A DNA stretch of 64,000 nucleotides from Roseibium aggregatum (lineage in GTDB: Bacteria; Pseudomonadota; Alphaproteobacteria; Rhizobiales; Stappiaceae): NCBI RefSeq assembly GCF_014692675.1, contig NZ_JABFCZ010000006.1, positions 124,001 through 188,000 of the forward strand. Reading direction: 5' to 3'. The number at the start of each line of letters is the position of its first letter. The stretch's first letter is position 1. Both the position numbers and the translations under genes were made by a program. Below the pieces are notes generated by a model. That model made no database searches. It was not told where the DNA came from and worked only from the letters and a program-made list of their open reading frames with translations. Shown here piece after piece: positions 43,385 through 52,579 of this stretch.

Positions 43385-44842
43385 CTACCGCTTCCAGAAG
43401 GCCGGCAGCAGCATGACGTAGAAGGTGAGCAATTCCAGGCGGCCGAGGATCATGGCGGCCATGACGATCCATTTGGTGGCCGCGGGAACCGCCTCGAAAT
43501 TGGTGCCGGGACCGACGAGGGGGCCGAGACCCGGGCCGGCGTTGGCCATGGCCTGGGCGATGGAGGAGGTGGCGGAGAGGAAGTCGAGGCCGGTCGCCAT
43601 CAGCACCATGGAGAGCGCGAACAGGGTGATCATATAAAGGAAGAAGAAGTTGCGCACGTTGGTCGTGACTTCCTCGTCCAGGCTTTTGCCTTCGTAATGG
43701 ACCGCGATCACCGCGTTCGGATAGAGCATCTGCGCAAGGCTGCGGCGGATGGAGAGGAACAGCACCTGCCAGCGGAAGATCTTGATCGCGCCCGCCGTCG
43801 AGCCGGCACAGCCGCCGATCAGGTAAAGCATGAAGAACAGGCCGACGGCAAAGCCGCCCCAGGCGGAAAAGTCCGCCGTGGCGAAGCCGGTGTCGGTGAG
43901 GATCGAGGTCACGTTGAAGGCGGACAGGCGCAGGGCTTCGCGCGGCAGCATGCCCTGGGAAATATTCCAGGCGGTGCACATGGCGATCGCCGCGGCCAGA
44001 ACGACCAGGAAGCCCTTCACCTGCTGGTCGATCAGCACCTTGCGACCCCGGTTGACCAGGAAGACCGCGTAGGAGGCAAGCGGCAGCGCGCCAGCGATCA
44101 TGAAGACCTCGGTCACGATCTCGATCGGCAGGGACTGGTAATAGGCGATGGAGGCGTCCTTCGTCGACAGGCCGCCGGTGGCGATGGTGGTCATCGCGTG
44201 GTTCAGGGCGTCGAAAGTGGGCATGCCGGCGAAGACCAGGCCAATGGCGCAGGCAAGCGTCAGGTTGACGTAGACCACCAGGATCGCCAGCAGCAGATGC
44301 CGCATCTTGGGGAAGGGCTTGCCGTAGATATCGGAGGATTCCATCTGGAACAGCTGCATGCCGCCGACGCGCAGGGCCGGCAGGAAGATCATCGCCATGA
44401 CGATGATGCCGATGCCGCCGAACCACTGCAGCAGTGAGCGCCACAGGAGCAGGCCGCGCGGCATGACGTCGAGGCCGGACAGCACCGTCGCGCCCGTGGT
44501 GGTGAGCGCTGAGACGGATTCGAACAGGGAATCGGTGATGCCGATATGCTTGCTGCCGCCTAATAGCGGGAGCGCGCCGAACAAGCCGATGAAGACCCAG
44601 GCGCTGACCGTGATCATGAAGCCCGCACGCCGGTCCGAGGCGTCGAAATTGTCCCGCCGGAAGGCGATATAAAGCAGCAGCCCTGTGGTTCCGGTGACGG
44701 CGGCGGAGATCAGGAAATTGATCGTATCGGCGGTGTTGCCATCGGCGAGGTCGACCATGGCCGGAATGAGCATCAGGGCGGCCAGGGGGCAGAGGAAGAT
44801 GCCGTTCAGGAACAGAACGAAGCGCAGGCGGTCGAATGTCAT
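43385..44842 (-). CDS. trkH: TrkH family K+ transporter subunit
   Basis: A 485-residue inner-membrane potassium transporter that works with a TrkA-type regulator (not in view). It has the repeated helix-pore loop-helix plan; pore loops with selectivity Gly are at SVSALTTTGATVLSG (about residues 110-125) and CAGSTAGAIK (about 315-325). About ten helices are visible. The gene stands alone, with a 422-base spacer before the divergent binding-protein gene. The start ATG 44842 is the natural family start. Confidence 0.95.
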   Translation of the reverse strand: MTFDRLRFVLFLNGIFLCPLAALMLIPAMVDLADGNTADTINFLISAAVTGTTGLLLYIAFRRDNFDASDRRAGFMITVSAWVFIGLFGALPLLGGSKHIGITDSLFESVSALTTTGATVLSGLDVMPRGLLLWRSLLQWFGGIGIIVMAMIFLPALRVGGMQLFQMESSDIYGKPFPKMRHLLLAILVVYVNLTLACAIGLVFAGMPTFDALNHAMTTIATGGLSTKDASIAYYQSLPIEIVTEVFMIAGALPLASYAVFLVNRGRKVLIDQQVKGFLVVLAAAIAMCTAWNISQGMLPREALRLSAFNVTSILTDTGFATADFSAWGGFAVGLFFMLYLIGGCAGSTAGAIKIFRWQVLFLSIRRSLAQMLYPNAVIAVHYEGKSLDEEVTTNVRNFFFLYMITLFALSMVLMATGLDFLSATSSIAQAMANAGPGLGPLVGPGTNFEAVPAATKWIVMAAMILGRLELLTFYVMLLPAFWKR

Positions 44843-45264
44843 GATTGAATATCGGACTGCGGGCAGCGCCCCTTGCGCCGCCGGACAGGATGTCGTCAGA
44901 CCTGAATAGAGGAAAAAAGAAGGTCCGGCAATCGGGCAAAACCATCCGGCTGCCGGTCGGCGGACGGTTCACGCCGTATCGGGTGACGTCCATCCGCCGA
45001 TCAGACCGGGGACGGAAATGCTCATTTGGTGCCTTTTCATTGATTGATTGATCAATTAACCGAGAGCATGTTATTGATACCGTCAAGCAGGGAAGTTGAG
45101 CGTCCTCCGTTCAATCAGGTCGAGACAGATCCGTCACAAATACAAGAAACGGTTGATCTGAAGCGTTTGGAACCCCATTGGCGCTCCGCAATTTCTTCCC
45201 GGATTCGGATCACCCCCCCGGCGTCTGTTCCAGAGGGCGGCGGAACCAGAAACGGAGGATAAAA
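44843..45264. promoter_or_regulatory. divergent spacer with a 10-bp palindrome
   Basis: No gene is seen. An AT-rich stretch TGATTGATTGATCAATTAAC at 45041-45060 holds the palindrome ATTGATCAAT (45047-45056) and may be an operator or promoter for the binding-protein gene, which starts 209 bases downstream. The rest is featureless to me. Confidence 0.4.
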
Positions 45265-46839
45265 ATGCGCGATTTTCGTCAACCAATCACTCAACTCGGG
45301 ATTTCCCGGCGCCGCGTTCTGCAGGGCGCGACGGCTCTTGGCGCGGCTGCGCTGGTCGGGCCCCTGGGGGCCGGAAACGCCCTGGCCGCGCCGAAGAAGG
45401 GCGGGACCCTTAAAATCGGCATGGCGCACGGCAATACCAACGACACCTATAATCCCGGAACCTGGGACAACGGCTATGCCCAGGTGTTCGCGACGGCGCG
45501 CAACGGCTATCTGGTCGAGGTTGCCGCCGACGGTTCGCTGGTCGGCGAAGTGGCGGAAAGCTGGGATGCGACGCCCGATGCCAAGGTCTGGACATTCAAG
45601 ATCCGCGACGGGGTCGAGTATCACGACGGCGGTACGGTTACGCCGGAAGACGTGATTGCCTCGATCGATTTCCATCGCGGCGAAAAGAGCACATCGGCCG
45701 CCAAGCCCTTCGTCAAGCAGATCACGGACATGAAGGCCGACGGCAAGAACGTCGTCATCACGCTGGAAGCCGGCAATGCGGACTTCCCGTTCGTTGCGAG
45801 CGACTACCATCTCGCGATCCTGCCGTCCAAGGACGGCAAGATCGATCCCACCAGTGCGATCGGCTGCGGGCCTTACAAGGTCACCAACTACAAGCCGGGC
45901 GTCATCGCGGAAATGGTCCGGCACCCCAACTACTGGAAGAGCGACCGGGCGCATTTCGACGCCGTCCAGATGCTGACCATTCTCGATCCGGCGGCGCGCC
46001 AGTCGGCCCTGATGACGGGCAATGTGGACGTCATCGACCAGGTGGATCTGAAGACCGCCGGCCTGATGGCCCGCGCGCCGAACGTCACCATTCTGCAGAC
46101 GACGGGCACCCAGCACTACACCTTCGCGATGGATACCCGCGCGGCACCCTTCAACGACAACAATGTCCGACGGGCCCTGAAATACGGGGTCAACCGGCAG
46201 GAACTGGTCGACAAGATCCTGTTCGGTTACGGCGAGGTCGGCAACGATCATCCGATCGGCCGGTCGAACCGCTACTATGCGGCCGATCTGGAGCAGACCA
46301 GCTACGATCCGGACAAGGCGAAATACTATCTGAAGCAGGCCGGACTGGACTCGCTCGACGTGTCCCTGTCTGCCGCTGATGCGGCCTTCGCCGGTGCGGT
46401 CGATGCGGCCGTCCTTTATTCCAACAGCGCCAAGGACGCCGGCATCAACATCAAGCCCGTGCGCGAGCCGAATGACGGCTACTGGTCGGACGTGTGGATG
46501 AAGAAGCCGTTCTGCGCGGTCTACTGGGGCGGCCGGCCGACGGAGGACTGGATGTTCACCGTCGCCTATGCCAAGGGCGCGGCCTGGAACGACACCTTCT
46601 GGGACAACGACCGTTTCAACGAACTTCTCGTCGAAGCGCGTTCGGAACTGGACGATGACAAGCGCCGGGCCATGTATCGCGAGATGCAGGACCTGGTGCG
46701 CACCGATGGCGGCACGGTCATCCCGATGTTCGCAAGCTACGTGATGGCGCACACCAACAAGATCGCGCACCCGGAAACCGTCGGTGCGAACTGGACCCTG
46801 GACGGGTTCCGGGCGATCGAACGCTGGTGGTTCGCCTGA
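45265..46839 (+). CDS. Tat-exported ABC substrate-binding protein, family 5
   Basis: A 524-residue periplasmic binding protein for peptide-like solutes. A twin-arginine leader (ISRRRVLQGATALGAAALV) precedes a mature part with family-5 motifs: SWDATPDAKVWTFKIRDGV, YHDGGTVTPEDV, GCGPYKV. ATG 45265 lies 5 bases after AACGGAGGAT. No permease or ATPase gene follows, which is unusual: the next gene is on the other strand. It may feed a transporter encoded elsewhere, possibly the one at 12.5 kb, though that one has its own binding protein. Confidence 0.93.
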   Translation: MRDFRQPITQLGISRRRVLQGATALGAAALVGPLGAGNALAAPKKGGTLKIGMAHGNTNDTYNPGTWDNGYAQVFATARNGYLVEVAADGSLVGEVAESWDATPDAKVWTFKIRDGVEYHDGGTVTPEDVIASIDFHRGEKSTSAAKPFVKQITDMKADGKNVVITLEAGNADFPFVASDYHLAILPSKDGKIDPTSAIGCGPYKVTNYKPGVIAEMVRHPNYWKSDRAHFDAVQMLTILDPAARQSALMTGNVDVIDQVDLKTAGLMARAPNVTILQTTGTQHYTFAMDTRAAPFNDNNVRRALKYGVNRQELVDKILFGYGEVGNDHPIGRSNRYYAADLEQTSYDPDKAKYYLKQAGLDSLDVSLSAADAAFAGAVDAAVLYSNSAKDAGINIKPVREPNDGYWSDVWMKKPFCAVYWGGRPTEDWMFTVAYAKGAAWNDTFWDNDRFNELLVEARSELDDDKRRAMYREMQDLVRTDGGTVIPMFASYVMAHTNKIAHPETVGANWTLDGFRAIERWWFA

Positions 46840-46936
46840 TCGCCTGACCGCGATTGACGGGTAATTGCCGGCACAGACAGGCTGCGGGATCCGCCGATCC
46901 CGCGGCCTTCACGGTTTATGTCAGCGCGGTCCGGTT

Positions 46937-47524
46937 TTACCGGTCGTGCAGGCCCTTGCCGGCAAGGATGCGCGGCGCGTGCTTGTCGATCCGGGCGTGC
47001 CGGGTGGCGGATTGTTTGGCGCCGGAGATGTGAAGCGCGTAGCCGCGCCTGCGGCCTGGGGTGAGGGCCTCGAAGGCGGTCTGCAAGGCCGGATCGCTTT
47101 CCAGTCGTTCCAGAAGTTCTTCAGGATAGGAAAGATCGTCTTTCGGCAGGTCCACCTTCAGGCCGGCCTTCTCCGCCTCGACAGCCTCTTGGATATAGTC
47201 CTTCAGGATAGCTTCCTTTAACGTGATCTCGGCGAGACTGGTGAACCTGATCATCCGTACCGAGCGGGAGTTCTCTCCCGGGGCAGTGAGGATACCTTGC
47301 GGATCCTTCAGCAAGACGCCTTTGAAGAAGGAGAGGGCGCAGGCGTCCTTAAGACCCCAGATGGTGGCGACGTTCCTGCCCTCAAACGTGTAGCAGGGCG
47401 AGCGCCACTTGAAGTCTTCGGTCACCGGGCAGTCCCGCAGGATGTCCCTGAGCGCCTTCAGTTCGGCCTGCCACCTATTCGCTTCGGCAAAGAAGGCCTC
47501 CGCCTTCGCATTCACGTCGCTCAT
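46937..47524 (-). CDS. DUF1801/YdeI-like protein
   Basis: A 195-residue cytoplasmic protein. The first 120 residues look like a DUF1801 domain (WQAELKALRDILRDCP, FKWRSPCYTFEGRNVA, ALSFFKGVLL) and the C-terminal part is the YdeI/OmdA-type tail (YPEELLERLESDP, LTPGRRRGYALHI). The fold binds unknown ligands. It forms its own unit, convergent with the binding-protein gene and in the same direction as the PilZ gene upstream. Start ATG 47524. Confidence 0.88.
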   Translation of the reverse strand: MSDVNAKAEAFFAEANRWQAELKALRDILRDCPVTEDFKWRSPCYTFEGRNVATIWGLKDACALSFFKGVLLKDPQGILTAPGENSRSVRMIRFTSLAEITLKEAILKDYIQEAVEAEKAGLKVDLPKDDLSYPEELLERLESDPALQTAFEALTPGRRRGYALHISGAKQSATRHARIDKHAPRILAGKGLHDR

Positions 47525-47645
47525 TCTTTACTCCCTCGATCTTGTTCGGAGCGAGTCTTGCGCAACTTCCGGTATCGGTCCACGGGTGGGGGCATCCGGG
47601 CGAAGCCGCCTTGCCTGAAATGCAGCGAAAGTGTTGATCCCCGCC

Positions 47646-48319
47646 TCAGCGGACGCCGAATGCGCCGCCTCTTGCACGTCTGCGCGCCCTTGCGGCGTCT
47701 TCTTCCTCCGGCTTCATGCGCTTGTTCGGGGATTTAGACTCAGGATTTTCGGAAAAGGGCCAGTTCAGGCTGACGCCGGCATGCTCGCCGGAGCGCCAGA
47801 CGATGGTCCCGACAAGCGGCATGTCCAGTTTCGGGATCGAGATTTCGATTTCGTCGGGCAGCTTGTCGAACTGGTCGCTCTCCAGCCGGCAGCCGGATTT
47901 GCTGGCATCGACGATGTGGCACCGCAAGGTTTCCCGTCCGAGGCGGCTGCATACCACGGCGGTGATGAGGACCCGGCGCCGGGCTTCCCTGCGCTTTCGA
48001 CCGGTTCGCCCTTTTCGCCCGTTTCGGAGGAGAACAACACCTGCGCCCGGTTTCCCGAATGGGATACGACCCTTCCACGCAGCATCGTCTTGACGTCCTT
48101 CAGACGAAGACCGATTTCCTCCTTGAGCAGGTGGGTCTCATCGCAAACGACCGTGCAGCCTTTTTCGGTCAGCCCGTAGACCTTTGCCTCGATGCACGAC
48201 AGCCTGTCCAGATCGACGACCAGCGCCGGGGCGGCGTCCGTCCGCGACCCCGCATCCATCAATTCCTGCAACGCCTTACCCTCCACGACATCCCTGTAAA
48301 ATATTACAGGAACAACCAT
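47646..48319 (-). pseudogene. two-PilZ-domain protein with a frameshift
   Basis: The first half (from ATG 48319, or TTG 48343) encodes a PilZ-like segment IEAKVYGLTEKGCTVVCDE to LRGRVVSHSGNRAQVLF. A second PilZ domain (REARRRVLITAVVCSRLG, HIVDASKSGCRLES, IPKLDMPLVGTIVW) follows in a frame that corresponds to one missing base, with the switch somewhere between about 48030 and 47970. The first frame runs on only as a meaningless Ser/Pro-rich tail. PilZ domains bind c-di-GMP through RxxxR and (D/N)xSxxG; here the second domain shows RREARRR and DASKSGC. A true frameshift, a sequencing error, or two separate genes are all possible. Confidence 0.7.
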
Positions 48320-48405
48320 GAAGTGCGGGTTAATTGCCGGCAACTCGCCTCGGGTCTCCAGGTCGTAAAGTCATGAACGAGACCGAAATCGCATGAGGTT
48401 ACGAC

Positions 48406-48897
48406 CTAACCGGCCTTCCGCGCATCCTGCCGCTTTTTCGCCCGCTCCAGCCTGGCAATCCGCCGCTTCAGTTTCCGGATCAGGAAAAGGTCGCGCAGCG
48501 CGGACACGACGAGTGCGAGACCGGAGCTGAATACAAGGCAGAAAACGATCAATCCGACCGGCAGGGCCTGGTCGTAGACCAGCGTGTCCACATGGCTGTC
48601 GATCGCTCCGTGGCCGACATAAAGCCGGTTGCGGAAGATATCGCTCAGGCTGCTGATGTGCGTATCGCCGTATTTCAGGAAGCGAAAGAGAATGAGCAGG
48701 GTGAAGATGATGCCGAAGGCCACGATCGTAACCGCGAAGGTTCGGACCGCAAAGCGGATTGCGCTTTCGCCGTGACGGCGCACCCGCCTCAGGACGCCCC
48801 TGCTTCGCGGGGTCAGCCCCAGGTACAGGACAAGGCGGCAGGTCCAGAGCGGGACCGAAAGGACAAGCAGCAGAACCCCGATGAATGAAAACGTCAT
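48406..48897 (-). CDS. small membrane protein, unknown function
   Basis: A 163-residue protein with three membrane helices (about 2-22, 48-72, 110-130) and a charged helical C-terminus (LIRKLKRRIARLERAKKR). The polar stretch GDTHISSLSDIFRNRL between helices 2 and 3 is probably periplasmic. ATG 48897 follows GAGGTC; the longer reading to 49020 adds a Pro-rich sequence with no sign of being coding. The family is not recognised. Confidence 0.75.
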   Translation of the reverse strand: MTFSFIGVLLLVLSVPLWTCRLVLYLGLTPRSRGVLRRVRRHGESAIRFAVRTFAVTIVAFGIIFTLLILFRFLKYGDTHISSLSDIFRNRLYVGHGAIDSHVDTLVYDQALPVGLIVFCLVFSSGLALVVSALRDLFLIRKLKRRIARLERAKKRQDARKAG

Positions 48898-49087
48898 GGC
48901 GACCTCATGGCGTTGCGGCGGGCCGGGTTCCAATCGATGCCAGCCCTGAAACGTTATAGCTTGGCTGGGCGGGAAAGAAAAATGCGAGCGTTTCGGCAGG
49001 GTGGACGGGTTTCGGTCCATCGTAAAGCGGGGCGGACAAAAGAAAATGTTTTGCCCGGCGATACCTCCGGTTTTGTCCGTTTCGCCT

Positions 49088-49447
49088 TCAGCCGTTTTCC
49101 CGAAGCGTGATGGAGCCGATCAGCCCGTCAAGCCGTCCCGTTTCCCATTCCGGAAAATTGTCCGGAGATATCCGGGACCCGTCTTTCAGGAAGTAGAAAC
49201 ACACCGTGATGCGGTCCTTATCGCCAAAATCCTCTTTGTATCTGGGGCGCATCGCGACCGTGTTTATTGTTTCGGCACCCGACAGGAAGCCGTTGCAATC
49301 GGCGAAGAGGGTCGGGCGTCCATCAACGTCGCCGGCGCCCGTGATGGTTCCGGTCAGAACATTCCCGCCGGCCTCGGCTTCAAAGTCCCAGGGCTCACCG
49401 ATCAACGCTTCGAACCTTTTCCCGACTACCTGATACGTCTTCGCCAT
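49088..49447 (-). CDS. hypothetical protein, small beta-rich
   Basis: A 119-residue soluble protein starting MAKTYQVVGKRFEALIGEPW, with LTGTITGAGDVDGRPTLFAD and KDRITVCFYFLKDGSRI as beta strands. ATG 49447 lies just after AGGAGGCG, a strong site, which supports it as a real gene although I know no family. No signal peptide or metal motif is seen. Confidence 0.65.
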   Translation of the reverse strand: MAKTYQVVGKRFEALIGEPWDFEAEAGGNVLTGTITGAGDVDGRPTLFADCNGFLSGAETINTVAMRPRYKEDFGDKDRITVCFYFLKDGSRISPDNFPEWETGRLDGLIGSITLRENG

Positions 49448-49668
49448 CCATCGCCTCCTGGCGCAGCCGTTATCTCTGCAGCATTTGTCATGTTCAGTCC
49501 GGTCTTTCGCCACGTCCCGGATTCACCGGAAAGGTGCCTCAAACCTTGATTTGAAGCAATGCGTTAGGGCAGGCTGGCGGATATCGCAGGGGATGGGGAA
49601 ACATGGCGAAGTTGACGGTGTCCGGCAAGACGGAGATCGGGAGACGGCCATGATCGAGGGGCTTCGTC

Positions 49669-50226
49669 ATGAAAACCGCCAATGCCAGAGGGCGTAACGG
49701 CAGCGTGCGCCGGTCTGTTCTGGAAGTTATCGGTATCTGGGTTGCCGGCTGGCTGGGCGGCGGTCTGGCCGGAAGTGTCCTATTCGCCGAAATCCTCCAC
49801 CGCGGTGCGCTGATGCGCGGGCTCCATCTTCCGGGGATCGCGTTCAGCCCGTCGGCAGGTTCTTCGCCTGCTGCCTTCATCTACGGTGTCGACCCGTCGG
49901 GGGTGCTGTTCTGGGGCGAATGCGGGCTGGCGGGCGGTGTGCTTGTTGCGCTGGTCCACCTTGTCGTCCTGCAGCGGCGGCCGGTCGCCGGGTGGGCGGG
50001 CAGTCTTCTGTCCACGCTCGTCTGGGGGTGCGGTATCGGGCTGGTGATCAATCTGGGTGGGCCGGGCCTGCTGCCGCTTTTCGGCGGGCTCAGCGGTGCC
50101 GTCTACGGCTGGTTCGCGGGCAGGGTGTCCGGGTGCCGGCTGCGGGCCATGGCCGTGAGCGCGCTGCTCTGGTTCGCGGTCTCCCTGACGTCCCTGTTGC
50201 CGCTCTGGCTGTTTATTTCCGCGTGA
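49669..50226 (+). CDS. membrane protein, unknown function
   Basis: A 185-residue Gly-rich protein with about four hydrophobic helices (near 20-42, 80-102, 108-128, 160-182) and short loops. Short Gly-Gly patterns (GWLGGGLAGS, FGGLSGAVYGW) suggest tight helix packing. No family is recognised. It is convergent with the YHS gene and ends before a strong shared hairpin. Confidence 0.65.
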   Translation: MKTANARGRNGSVRRSVLEVIGIWVAGWLGGGLAGSVLFAEILHRGALMRGLHLPGIAFSPSAGSSPAAFIYGVDPSGVLFWGECGLAGGVLVALVHLVVLQRRPVAGWAGSLLSTLVWGCGIGLVINLGGPGLLPLFGGLSGAVYGWFAGRVSGCRLRAMAVSALLWFAVSLTSLLPLWLFISA

Positions 50227-50255
50227 TCGGGATCTTTCCCAGTTTGCTATGCAAA

Positions 50256-50301
50256 GTGCCCCCGTCTCCATCGCAGATGGTGCGGCGGGAGACGGGGGCA
50301 C
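50256..50301. terminator. 14-bp hairpin between convergent genes
   Basis: GTGCCCCCGTCTCC at 50256-50269 pairs perfectly with GGAGACGGGGGCAC at 50288-50301 around an 18-base loop. It lies between the convergent ends of the membrane protein and the YHS gene and could end both transcripts. T-runs are weak. Confidence 0.7.
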
Positions 50302-50321
50302 GAACGCGGTTTCCGGATGTC

Positions 50322-50810
50322 CTAGCGGATGATCGGTTCCTTCAGGTCTTCCGGCTTCTTGTCCTTGATGATTTCCCAGTTGAGGGTGGCATCGTGGATG
50401 ATTTCGTCCGTTTCCGCCTCGAAGCGCTTCTGCACGGCCTTGCTGTTGTTCAGGTAAAGCTTGCCGTCGACGATCTTCCAGGCTTCGGGAATGACCGGTA
50501 TCTTGAAACCCTTGCTGGCGCCGAAGGCACAGAAACCGCCGTATTGGGGGGCGTATTTCGCCGGATCTGCGGCGAAGAGATCCCGGTTGTGCGCGGAGGC
50601 GAATTTCCAGGTGACGCCGTCATAGGTGGCGGTGAATTCGTCGGAGCCCTTGACCGGCTTGCCTTCGGTGAAATAGGCGACCGGATCGGTGCCGCCGATG
50701 GCAGCGCCATGATCGACATAGGTGGTGATTTCGTCTGCGCTGACTGCGGTGGCGAGCACCGTAAGCGACAGGGCCAAGGCGCCCAGGCCTGCCTTCAATG
50801 AATGGAACAT
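50322..50810 (-). CDS. exported YHS-domain protein
   Basis: A 162-residue protein with a signal peptide (MFHSLKAGLGALALSLTVLA, cut near VSA). The YHS core is GTDPVAYFTEGK at about residues 40-51 and FASAHNRDLFAADPAKYAPQ at about 70-89, followed by YGGFCAFGASKG. YHS domains are linked to metal handling or oxidoreductase partners; this periplasmic form is common in alphaproteobacteria. Single gene; start ATG 50810. Confidence 0.9.
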   Translation of the reverse strand: MFHSLKAGLGALALSLTVLATAVSADEITTYVDHGAAIGGTDPVAYFTEGKPVKGSDEFTATYDGVTWKFASAHNRDLFAADPAKYAPQYGGFCAFGASKGFKIPVIPEAWKIVDGKLYLNNSKAVQKRFEAETDEIIHDATLNWEIIKDKKPEDLKEPIIR

Positions 50811-50917
50811 GTTGCTGTCTCTCCCTGAACTGCCGGCGGAAACGGTGCCGCCGTCGGTTACACCCCAAGTGGTTGATTTGGGCCTGACTGGCAGGGCTAG
50901 GCCACATCCTCAGATGT

Positions 50918-51026
50918 CATCCCGGGCGAACGTCAGTGAGACCCGGGATCCAGTACTCCGAGAGGCCGGGTGCTTGAGCCGGGAGGACACAGATTACTGG
51001 ATCCCTGCCTTCGCAGGGATGACAAC
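50918..51026. repeat. intergenic palindromic element
   Basis: The ends TGTCATCCCGGGCGAACG and CCTTCGCAGGGATGACA form an imperfect inverted repeat, and GGATCCAGTA is mirrored by TACTGGATCC inside. This looks like a dispersed intergenic repeat. The 336-base spacer around it contains nothing else I can name. Confidence 0.65.
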
Positions 51027-51146
51027 GGTGGATGGGGCTGGCCCCGTCCTTCCATCGTCATCGCTCCCAACCAAACGGCCCGTAATCAACCGCGATTGCT
51101 TGTCCAGAGATGCAATCCGTGGAGGCAAATTGCCAATCAAGAGTGT

Positions 51147-51746
51147 TCACGGAACCGGCACAGGCGCGCGAGGCGGGGTGAGGCCGAGAACGAGCTGGAT
51201 GGCGGTTTCGATGTCGGTGTCCGTTACCCTTTGCCCGCGGATGTGGAGCTTGAAATAGATCAGCCCGAGGAGGAGATCGATCCGGGTTTCCATATGGGCC
51301 TCGAAGGGGGTGGCGATGAAGATCTGGCGCAGGATCAGCCGCCGTGCGTCTTCCGCTTCTGTCAACACCGCGTCCAGTTCCGGATGCTTGCGCAGAGGCA
51401 CGAGCGCGCGGATGGCGTCGCCGAGCGGCGTGTCCTGCAGGGCGGAGACGGTGTTGCCCAGGCAGACGCGCAGGTCCTGTGCGACGCTACCGCGCTGGGG
51501 CGGGGCGGGATTGGCCTCGGCGAGCGCGTGGCGGATGGCATCTGCGATCAGCGCCGGCTTGTCGGCCCAGCGCCGGTAGACCGCCTGCTTGCTGGTCTTC
51601 GCCCTGGCCGCCAAACGGGCAATCGTCGTGGCCTCGTAACCGCTTACGCTCAGTTCCTGCAAGGCTGATTCAAGCAGGGCGCGGGTGACCCGAACCTCCT
51701 GCGGCCGGCCCGCTTCGGTTGCGGTTTCAGGCGATGGATTCTTCAT
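51147..51746 (-). CDS. TetR-family transcriptional regulator
   Basis: A 199-residue regulator with an N-terminal helix-turn-helix (TTIARLAARAKTSKQAVYRR, WADKPALIADAI) at about residues 40-75 and a helical ligand domain including a TetR_C-like stretch. It starts within the last codons of the darcynin-like gene (about 20 bases overlap), so the two are one operon. It may regulate that gene. Confidence 0.9.
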   Translation of the reverse strand: MKNPSPETATEAGRPQEVRVTRALLESALQELSVSGYEATTIARLAARAKTSKQAVYRRWADKPALIADAIRHALAEANPAPPQRGSVAQDLRVCLGNTVSALQDTPLGDAIRALVPLRKHPELDAVLTEAEDARRLILRQIFIATPFEAHMETRIDLLLGLIYFKLHIRGQRVTDTDIETAIQLVLGLTPPRAPVPVP

Positions 51747-52062
51747 AGTCGACGAAGCCGTTTTCGATGCCGAGCGAGACGTCGGTGATCCGGGCGAAGG
51801 GCTTGCTGAAGATGACAGTGTCCCTCAGTTCCTCCCAAAGATGGTGATAGGTGCGCATGTCGGTGAAGCGGCAGACGGCGAAGTCGGAGTGTTTTCCGGA
51901 CAGCGCATCGGCGTCGAACCACTCGAAGGAAACGTCAGCGTGCCTGTCGACAATGGCGCCGATTTCCGCGGCGTATTCGCGCCGTTCCGGGCGGGTGAGG
52001 GCGAGCCAGGCAGGTTCGATGGCGAGATAGACGATGGCCATCATGGGAAGCGGGTTTGACAT
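51727..52062 (-). CDS. darcynin-like small protein
   Basis: A 111-residue protein (about [20 protein letters not shown]) with the hallmark [15 protein letters not shown], then [19 protein letters not shown] and a final YEESIA. The pattern AWLALxRxER fits the darcynin family, of unknown function. ATG 52062 follows GAGG with 6 bases spacing; the earlier TTG 52074 would overlap that site. It overlaps the tetR gene downstream. Confidence 0.7.
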   Translation of the reverse strand: MSNPLPMMAIVYLAIEPAWLALTRPERREYAAEIGAIVDRHADVSFEWFDADALSGKHSDFAVCRFTDMRTYHHLWEELRDTVIFSKPFARITDVSLGIENGFVDYEESIA

Positions 52063-52225
52063 CGGAAACCTCAATTACGGTTACTATTGGTACCGTAATA
52101 TCGGATATTTTGCGCTGAAAGCAAGTCCAGCCCTTGCCGGTCGAGGATTTTTCGGGAAAACAGGGCTCAACTCCGGCGCGCCGCCGGAACTGGATTTCAG
52201 ATATCCCAACAGGAACGGAGACGAC

Positions 52226-52513
52226 ATGTCCGTCGATACCCAAACGGTGAAAAAGGTCGCGCGGCTCGCCCGGATCAAGGTGAGCGATGCGGATGCGGAG
52301 CGCATGACCGGTGAACTGAACGCCATCCTCGGCTTCGTGGAGCAGCTCGACGAGGTGAACATCGACGGCGTGGAGCCGATGACCTCCGTGGTCGAGCAGA
52401 CCATGAAGAAGCGCCAGGACGGGGTGACCGACGGCGGTTATGCAGCCGACATCACCGCCAACGCGCCGGCCTCGGAAGACAATTTCTTCATGGTGCCAAA
52501 AGTCGTCGAGTAA
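52226..52513 (+). CDS. gatC: aspartyl/glutamyl-tRNA amidotransferase subunit C
   Basis: A 95-residue subunit of the GatCAB enzyme that converts Glu-tRNA(Gln) and Asp-tRNA(Asn) to the amidated forms. It has the family pattern [19 protein letters not shown] with [20 protein letters not shown] and VEPMTSV, and ends [13 protein letters not shown] 52226 follows GGAG. GatA follows after 66 bases; GatB is not in the window. Confidence 0.97.
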   Translation: MSVDTQTVKKVARLARIKVSDADAERMTGELNAILGFVEQLDEVNIDGVEPMTSVVEQTMKKRQDGVTDGGYAADITANAPASEDNFFMVPKVVE

Positions 52514-52579
52514 GGACGACCGCGCGCTCACTTCCGTTTTCTGTTCAAGGCCGCTTCAGGCCCAATCAAAGATATTCGC

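Noticed and set aside
43170..45086. 638-codon frame overlapping trkH on the same strand
   Set aside because: TrkH is fully supported in its own frame; the other frame is Arg-rich and featureless.
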